Origin: Acanthaster planci
Lineage: Eukaryota > Echinodermata > Asteroidea > Valvatida > Acanthasteridae
NCBI RefSeq assembly: GCF_001949145.1
Contig: NW_019091375.1
Coordinates: 1,885,954 to 1,949,953, forward strand
DNA: 64,000 nt
Reading direction: 5' to 3'
Part shown: piece by piece, positions 59,476 through 64,000 of the stretch
Layout of the letters: each line of letters starts with the position of its first letter
Position numbering within the stretch: the first letter of the stretch is position 1
Notes under the pieces: generated by a model
Databases searched by the model: none
The model's input: the letters and a program-made list of their open reading frames with translations, nothing else
What the model was told of the DNA's origin: nothing
Program-made: the position numbers and the translations under genes

Positions 59476-61045
59476 TATTTGAAAGAGCACCAATGATTTA
59501 AAGGAATGTCTATAGAAGGATGCAGTTCTGGAACGGTTTCAATGACTCTTTAGATCATGACCATGTTTAACTGTCCGAGTTGGAAAAAATTAACGACTCA
59601 ACTTTTAGAGACATAGGCCTATAGATATGCTTGCCTGTGCTTGTTCATAGGCCTCGCCTTGGGTAAAAGATAGTTTTGCTAAACCTAATTCAGAGCAAAT
59701 GAAAATGCTTTGAAAAGTTTAACAGGAATTAAACCCATCATATACATGTTGTCAAGTTACCAAAAACTTTAATCAAAGTTCGTTTTAACCAGTGGAATAT
59801 CGATCGGCATCAATTCGTGAAAACTAAGACGCATGGGGTGCGCGCTACAAGTGCTTCACCGCAGTGCCAGTTCGTGAAAACAAAAATAACTCGGTCCTCT
59901 AAACTGTTCACAACTGAGATCACCTCGCGCATGACCGAGTATCAGTTCGTGGTGTCGGTGACGATAATTATATATTAGCATCCTACTTGTAATTGTGATT
60001 CCTACAAGTTTGTACAAATAAATGCTGTAGTAATGACACTATCGAATAAATACCTCATCTTCATCTCCACGGATCACTTAATACAACCTCAACATTTATC
60101 AAAGAATGGTATCTCCAGACTTAAACGCATGATCAGCTTTAATAAGCAAGGCTGTGATGTACATTTAATCGTATTTCCGCCATGATGACACTAAAAGGTA
60201 TTCCAACGCCTCGTACGCGCAATATCGACAAGGCAATATCAATTGTTCTATCAGATTGAAAACAAGTGTGTGTCTAGCAGGTGACGTTGAGTACGCCATA
60301 ATGTTCACACACAACAGCACTATGCACCAATGTCTACAGAAATAGACCTTTGATTGAGTTGAGAGTTGTGAGGCCTCAGCTGGACCAGAAGAGGGTTTAA
60401 TTTTCCTAGGCAATGGAGGCTCCTTTGGACAGAACTTCACTTCGCTGGTTCACAAACAACTATGAAATGGTATGACGGATGGGTCGCTACCTGCGAAATG
60501 AACACTCTCACGACCAACATGGCTCTTGTCAACCGTTGAGGGGGTGTTTCTGATCAAGGCGGATAAGCTGGGATATGTTAGAGGTAACAACTTCAATAAA
60601 TGTATGTACCACGTGATACCTCTTGAAAGACCAACATTCATCTGATGGGATTGAAAGTTGTTTGGTATATAAAAAGGGGAGGGTTTCCGGCAAGACTTGT
60701 TGCTAAGTAATGGAGACGTCAACATCATGTTGCATCACCTAAATGTGTACTGTTAAGAAACCAATATCAGAAGAATTATAGACACCTAGGGCCTATATGT
60801 GATCAGCTTAAAAGACGTTACATCAAATGTCATCACGATGACGTCGTTAATAATCGCATAAATCTATACGGAAAGCGCTCTTTTCCATTGACAATGGAAA
60901 AACCACATCTTTTCCCTTACTCTTCAATAAAAACAGACAACAAATCACTTCTGTGTTTGTTGAATTAGTGAACACTCTTCTGGATTTGTTTGCATTTTAA
61001 GACGTTTGGACCGGCCAACAACCGACGATGTCAACCAGACGGTGC
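59476..61045. other. Region between the two receptor genes
   Basis: This is the intergenic segment between the 5' end of the complete receptor and the stop of its upstream paralog. It includes the family D copy at 60381-60561 and presumably the paralog's 3' UTR. No gene recognised. Confidence 0.6.
60381..60561 (+). repeat. Dispersed repeat family D, copy 3
   Basis: Landmarks: TGGACCAGAAGAGGGTTT, TTTTCCTAGGCAATGGAGGC, CACAAACAACTATGAAATGG, GGGTCGCTACC, CAACATGGCTCTTGTCAACC and GTTGAGGGGGTGTTTCTGAT. Same orientation as copy 2 and opposite to copy 1. Confidence 0.7.
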
Positions 61046-61216
61046 TTAAGATAAACCGGTTATGCCACTCTTATGGTCGGCGTGGTGAGCACTGATTGTG
61101 GGTATGTCCGCGCTTGGCGCTCCCTTGCGGGCCATCGTGGCCACCACAGCCGTTCCTATTCTCAATCCAGTGAAGGTTTCGTCGCCAATGTCGTTCTTGC
61201 GGTACAAAGCAATCAC
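61046..61216 (-). CDS. Terminal exon of a second GABA-B-like receptor (partial gene)
   Basis: The minus-strand acceptor ATTACTCCAG is followed by 56 codons and TAA (61048-61046). The peptide VIALYRKNDIGDETFTGLRI then GTAVVATMARKGA, then ADIPTISAHHADHKSGITGL, closely matches the tail of the complete receptor (18 of the first 22 residues identical) with the same phase-0 acceptor. The preceding exon, which should encode helices 6-7, is not found up to the window edge, so it lies beyond 64000 unless the exon is an orphan. Conservation at protein level with synonymous changes suggests a functional gene. Confidence 0.75.
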   Translation of the reverse strand: MIALYRKNDIGDETFTGLRIGTAVVATMARKGAPSADIPTISAHHADHKSGITGLS

Positions 61217-61258
61217 CTGGAGTAATGAAGCAATAGAAAGTCATGCAATAAACCTCAG

Positions 61259-61621
61259 CAATAAGCCATTTGCGAGTTTAATTTGAATAAAATCTGGTGC
61301 ACTGAGTTATCTGACTGCACACAAACATAACAATTTGAATTCCCAGACTAAAGACACTGTTGCTATACCTCGTGATTCGGGGCAAGCTTTCGCATAGCGA
61401 CTACCATCTCTGGAATGGAATGGTTCCTTTGTGCCCTTCTTAACCACTGAGAACAGCGTATTGTTGCAAGGCGTCCCTCATGTAACTCAGCAAAAGCTTG
61501 CCCCGAATCAAGAGATATAGCAACAGTGGTTTTAGTAAGGAGAATTAAAGTTGTTACACTTGAATTCAAAGAACTCAGTGCACCAGATTTGGGTCAAAGT
61601 TAACTCGCAAAAGGCTTATTG
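61259..61621. mobile_element. MITE family A (CAATAAGC termini), copy 2
   Basis: It starts CAATAAGCCATTTGCGAGTT and ends AACTCGCAAAAGGCTTATTG, an inverted repeat with one internal difference over the first 20 bp. 363 bp, about 75-80% similar by eye to the copy at 22943-23297. It sits about 40 bp inside the intron upstream of the paralog terminal exon. The minus-strand open frame within it (61363-61569) is not a receptor exon. Confidence 0.85.
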
Positions 61622-61768
61622 GATTTTGTGCATAGCCTAGAGAGAGGCTGCTCAAACGCTTTGGTGCTGGGCAGTCAGTGTTCTAATATCTTCATTGCGT
61701 GGCACAATCGTCCGTGGAAGACGTCAAAACCATCGCTGTTTATATAAAGAGAGTGCAACAGGAGTGTC

Positions 61769-62060
61769 TCACTTGTCGGAACCCAAATGGTGTATTATGC
61801 CGTCAGTACACATGGACAATACGGGCGATTCACAATAGCGCGCCACCAAGAGTTTGCAACACGTTGGCCGATCATAACGCGCGAAATTTGTCGACCCTTT
61901 CAAAACGCGCATTGGGTCGACAAATTTCGCGCACTGTGATAGGCCAACGCGTTGCAAACTCTTCGTGGCGCACTTTTGTGAAACGGCCGTATTAGCACAC
62001 AATAGCTTCATGCTTTACTGCACACGTAATGAACAACCTTTGGGGTTCCAAAGTGTGTGA
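61769..62060. mobile_element. Family B element interrupted by a nested MITE
   Basis: The outer parts match the intact copy at 4417-4532: GTCTCACTTGTCGGAACCCA, CCGTCAGTACACATGGACAA at the left, and CTGCACACGTAATGAACAAC, GGGGTTCCAAAG at the right. Between them lies the 168-bp fold-back element at 61822-61989. Confidence 0.75.
61822..61989. mobile_element. Fold-back TA-type MITE (family C), copy 2, nested
   Basis: It starts CGGGCGATTCACAATAGCGC and ends TGTGAAACGGCCG, flanked by TA on both sides (CAATA|...|TATTA). The inner arms GCGCGAAATTTGTCGACCC and GGGTCGACAAATTTCGCGC are a perfect 19-bp inverted repeat. The outer arms AGAGTTTGCAACACGTTGG and CCAACGCGTTGCAAACTCT differ at one position. Comparison with 4417-4532 gives the empty site. 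Confidence 0.9.
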
Positions 62061-62276
62061 AGTTGGTGCCACTCTTTCAATACAAATACAGCAATGGGCT
62101 GATGCCTGTACATAGTAAAGTGCTGCAGCCAAAGGGGTAAAGGGGCGAATTTAACACGAAGAGGTACCTCAAGTCAAGTCATTTTGAAAAATAAGATGTT
62201 CTACCAAAAATATTATTCAAATATTTTACTGAGTGGAATGTAAAATAGATGTATGTATATTCATGTACTGTATACC

Positions 62277-62620
62277 GGCTAATTACATGTAATTATTCAT
62301 AAGAATGGCCCATATGAATCAAATGATTTCTCTAGGGTGAAAGCATGCTCATTTTACGGAATATTGTCATTGGGGGATAATATTACCCAAGCCGAAACAG
62401 TTAATGCAAAGACACTGTTTCGAGCTAATTAATTATTCATATCCAGCTAATTAATTGTTCATAAGTGCTACTAAAATGCATCAAGACTAGTGATTTCCCT
62501 AGGGTGAGAGCAAACTTATATTCAGGGATCCAGCAAGGTTATATAATCTGAGGCAGACAATAAAATGGTTCCCTAACTAGTTGCAGTAATTGTTCAGAAC
62601 TAGCAAATTAATGATTGATA
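62277..62620. repeat. Diverged tandem repeat, ~168-bp period
   Basis: Two units begin GCTAATTACATGTAATTATT...CATAAG (62279) and GCTAATTAATTGTTCATAAG (62446). Both contain TGATTTCTCTAGGGTGAAAG / TGATTTCCCTAGGGTGAGAG at the matching place. A third unit start may follow near 62600. Strongly diverged. Confidence 0.6.
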
Positions 62621-62899
62621 ATCACTGCCAACGTGTGTCAAATAGTTTTTCTGGGTAAAAAAAACAGGCTATTGGCCAAATTTCAATCGAAGATCATTTT
62701 ATCAGGTTATGAAATCCACAACTCACAACAGACTGGCTCTTGGTCTGTCACTTAACATTAGACCAAAGAATTGACTACACATATACAGACTGTATATAAA
62801 ATGGGGCATGTAAGTACTGGTCCGGTACTTCGGGACAGTACAGGCTTGAAGAATCATAAATTTAAGAACTGATACACCCGACTGATCATCTTCTTCTTG

Positions 62900-63942
62900 T
62901 CTTACTCAACTTGCTGCAATGGGGAATGCTCTATTCCGAGCCTGTATCGTCATCTTTACCTCTGTCACTGTCGTTACTTTCCGTCTCTATGTGATGATTG
63001 GTGCATTCGCAGCATTGACACAATTCTGAAGTGCTTTCTTGCAGAAGCAGCGTTTAGAAATGCACTGTCCTTTCTTACAGCTGCAGTATACAAAGCCCAA
63101 GACGGATGCAGGGGAAACAGACATTCTAGACCAATTGATGAGCAGATGGTCATCCTTTAGAATCCAACCGTGGAGGTCTGGTGATGGTGGACAGATGTTT
63201 TGCTTAAAACACGACTTGTGAATTTGTGCCTGCTATTTGTATGCATGACGTAAAGCTGCTAAATGTCCTTGTTTGGTGGCAAACAGGTTTCCATCTTTAC
63301 ACAGTGGGAGGTACTGTGGCGAGCAATATTTACATCGTTGCAGTCTTTCCACCCATTCAGCTCACATTAAAATGACTCCAATGTGCTGAGTAGACTCTCT
63401 GCTACAGCCCATGCTGATCCAAGCTCGTGAAAGGCAACAGACTGATTGTACTTCTTTGCTTCAAGTACCAGTTTCTGAGTACGAGACACCTTTCCTTTTT
63501 TTTTTTGAATGTACTCACGGTACCACAGCCAGTGAAGGCATGGAAACAGAACTGGTGCACGTTGTAACCTGAGTTTGCTCATATCTTCCACTCTTGGATG
63601 CGTTGCAATAGTGAGATGCAATATGATGCGTGCCATCAGTAGTAGAGAAGTTACCTAGATGCCAAGGATGAATACATCTGTATCCGGCAATCGGATAATA
63701 ATGTCTATCGGCTGTCCATCAAGTGACTGATATGCCTGCTGAGCATGAAGATACATCCTTGTAGCAGCCTCATCGTGGTCAGAATGAAGTTCTGGGGTAT
63801 CTTTGGTAATAGTTGTTTTTTCATAAGTCAAATAAAACTTGTAGCACAAATTCCCACAGCAAGCAAACATTTGAACATCCCTTAGTACTTCTGGCCGTGT
63901 TTGTTTCCATTCCGGAACGATGAAATGAATCTCTTCGAACAA
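62900..63942 (-). pseudogene. Decayed mobile-element ORF (PIN-like region plus cysteine-rich tail)
   Basis: Minus-strand frames give, in order, LHSDHDEAATRMYLHAQQAY with LPDTDVFILGI (63942-63655), corresponding to the common 'DHEEADTR...LLH...SPDTDV' motif of mobile-element proteins. Next comes a different frame with KKKGKVSRTQKLVLEAKKYN and VAFHELGSAW (63636-63367), like the 'GKGK...' segment that follows it. Then CPPSPDLHGWILKDDHLLIN, and VYCSCKKGQCISKRCFCKKA with LQNC (about 63240-62950), the usual cysteine-rich C-terminus. Frame changes and lost residues (the expected H-LTGCDT motif is degenerate) show it is inactive. The N-terminal part continues past the window edge. The transposon superfamily is not certain. 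Confidence 0.65.
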
Positions 63943-64000
63943 TACTCACCTACGGCTCTCCTTTTACGCTCACTGCTTTTGATGAAGAGATCTCTATACC

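Noticed and set aside
61363-61569. Minus-strand open frame close upstream of the paralog terminal exon, first taken as a receptor exon
   Set aside because: It lies wholly inside the MITE with CAATAAGC inverted ends and matches the other copy at 22943-23297, not any receptor domain.
1-64000. tRNA, rRNA, snRNA, CRISPR arrays and bacterial operon features
   Set aside because: I looked for B-box-like GGTTCGAATCC sequences, 5S/U1-like blocks and regularly spaced repeats and found none convincing. The window is eukaryotic.

Overview
This is animal nuclear DNA. The evidence is a long spliceosomal gene with GT/AG junctions that join in frame, large introns, many short non-autonomous DNA transposons and no dense bacterial-style coding. 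I infer an invertebrate, possibly a deuterostome such as a hemichordate, echinoderm or cephalochordate, because of the expanded GABA-B-receptor-like gene and the decayed invertebrate-type mobile-element ORF. The species cannot be fixed from the sequence. One ambiguous base (N) at 28092 suggests a draft assembly.

The only gene I can reconstruct completely lies on the minus strand at 34340-57553. It is a metabotropic GABA-B receptor subunit-2-like class C GPCR. I assembled 16 coding exons whose phases all agree, giving 2322 nt and 773 residues from a signal-peptide Met to a TGA stop. Exons 1-9 encode the secretion signal and Venus-flytrap domain, exons 10-15 the seven membrane helices, and exon 16 a short 51-residue tail with no evident coiled coil. 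About 3.5 kb upstream of its start, at 61046-61216 on the same strand, is the terminal exon of a second paralogous receptor whose tail closely matches exon 16. The locus is therefore probably a head-to-tail cluster of GABA-B-like receptors whose next member continues past the right edge.

From 61.2 kb to the right edge is repeat-rich DNA, inferred to be the last intron of that paralog. It holds a terminal-inverted-repeat MITE, a MITE nested inside another repeat, a diverged tandem duplication, and a decayed minus-strand mobile-element ORF (62900-63942) with PIN-like and cysteine-rich regions.

The left half (1-34339) has almost no recognisable coding sequence. One well-formed minus-strand exon (3758-3900) starts an unidentified secreted or membrane protein continuing leftwards. 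The rest looks intergenic or intronic, with scattered repeats, CpG-rich patches and AT/TAAT-rich patches that could be regulatory.

Several repeat families recur across the window. They include a hAT-like MITE family (CAGTGGCG/CGCCACTG ends; five copies), a fold-back TA-inserting MITE (two copies), a MITE with CAATAAGC ends (two copies), two further dispersed families, and a 659-bp element with ~90-bp inverted ends inside intron 5. No tRNA, rRNA, CRISPR or operon structure was recognised.
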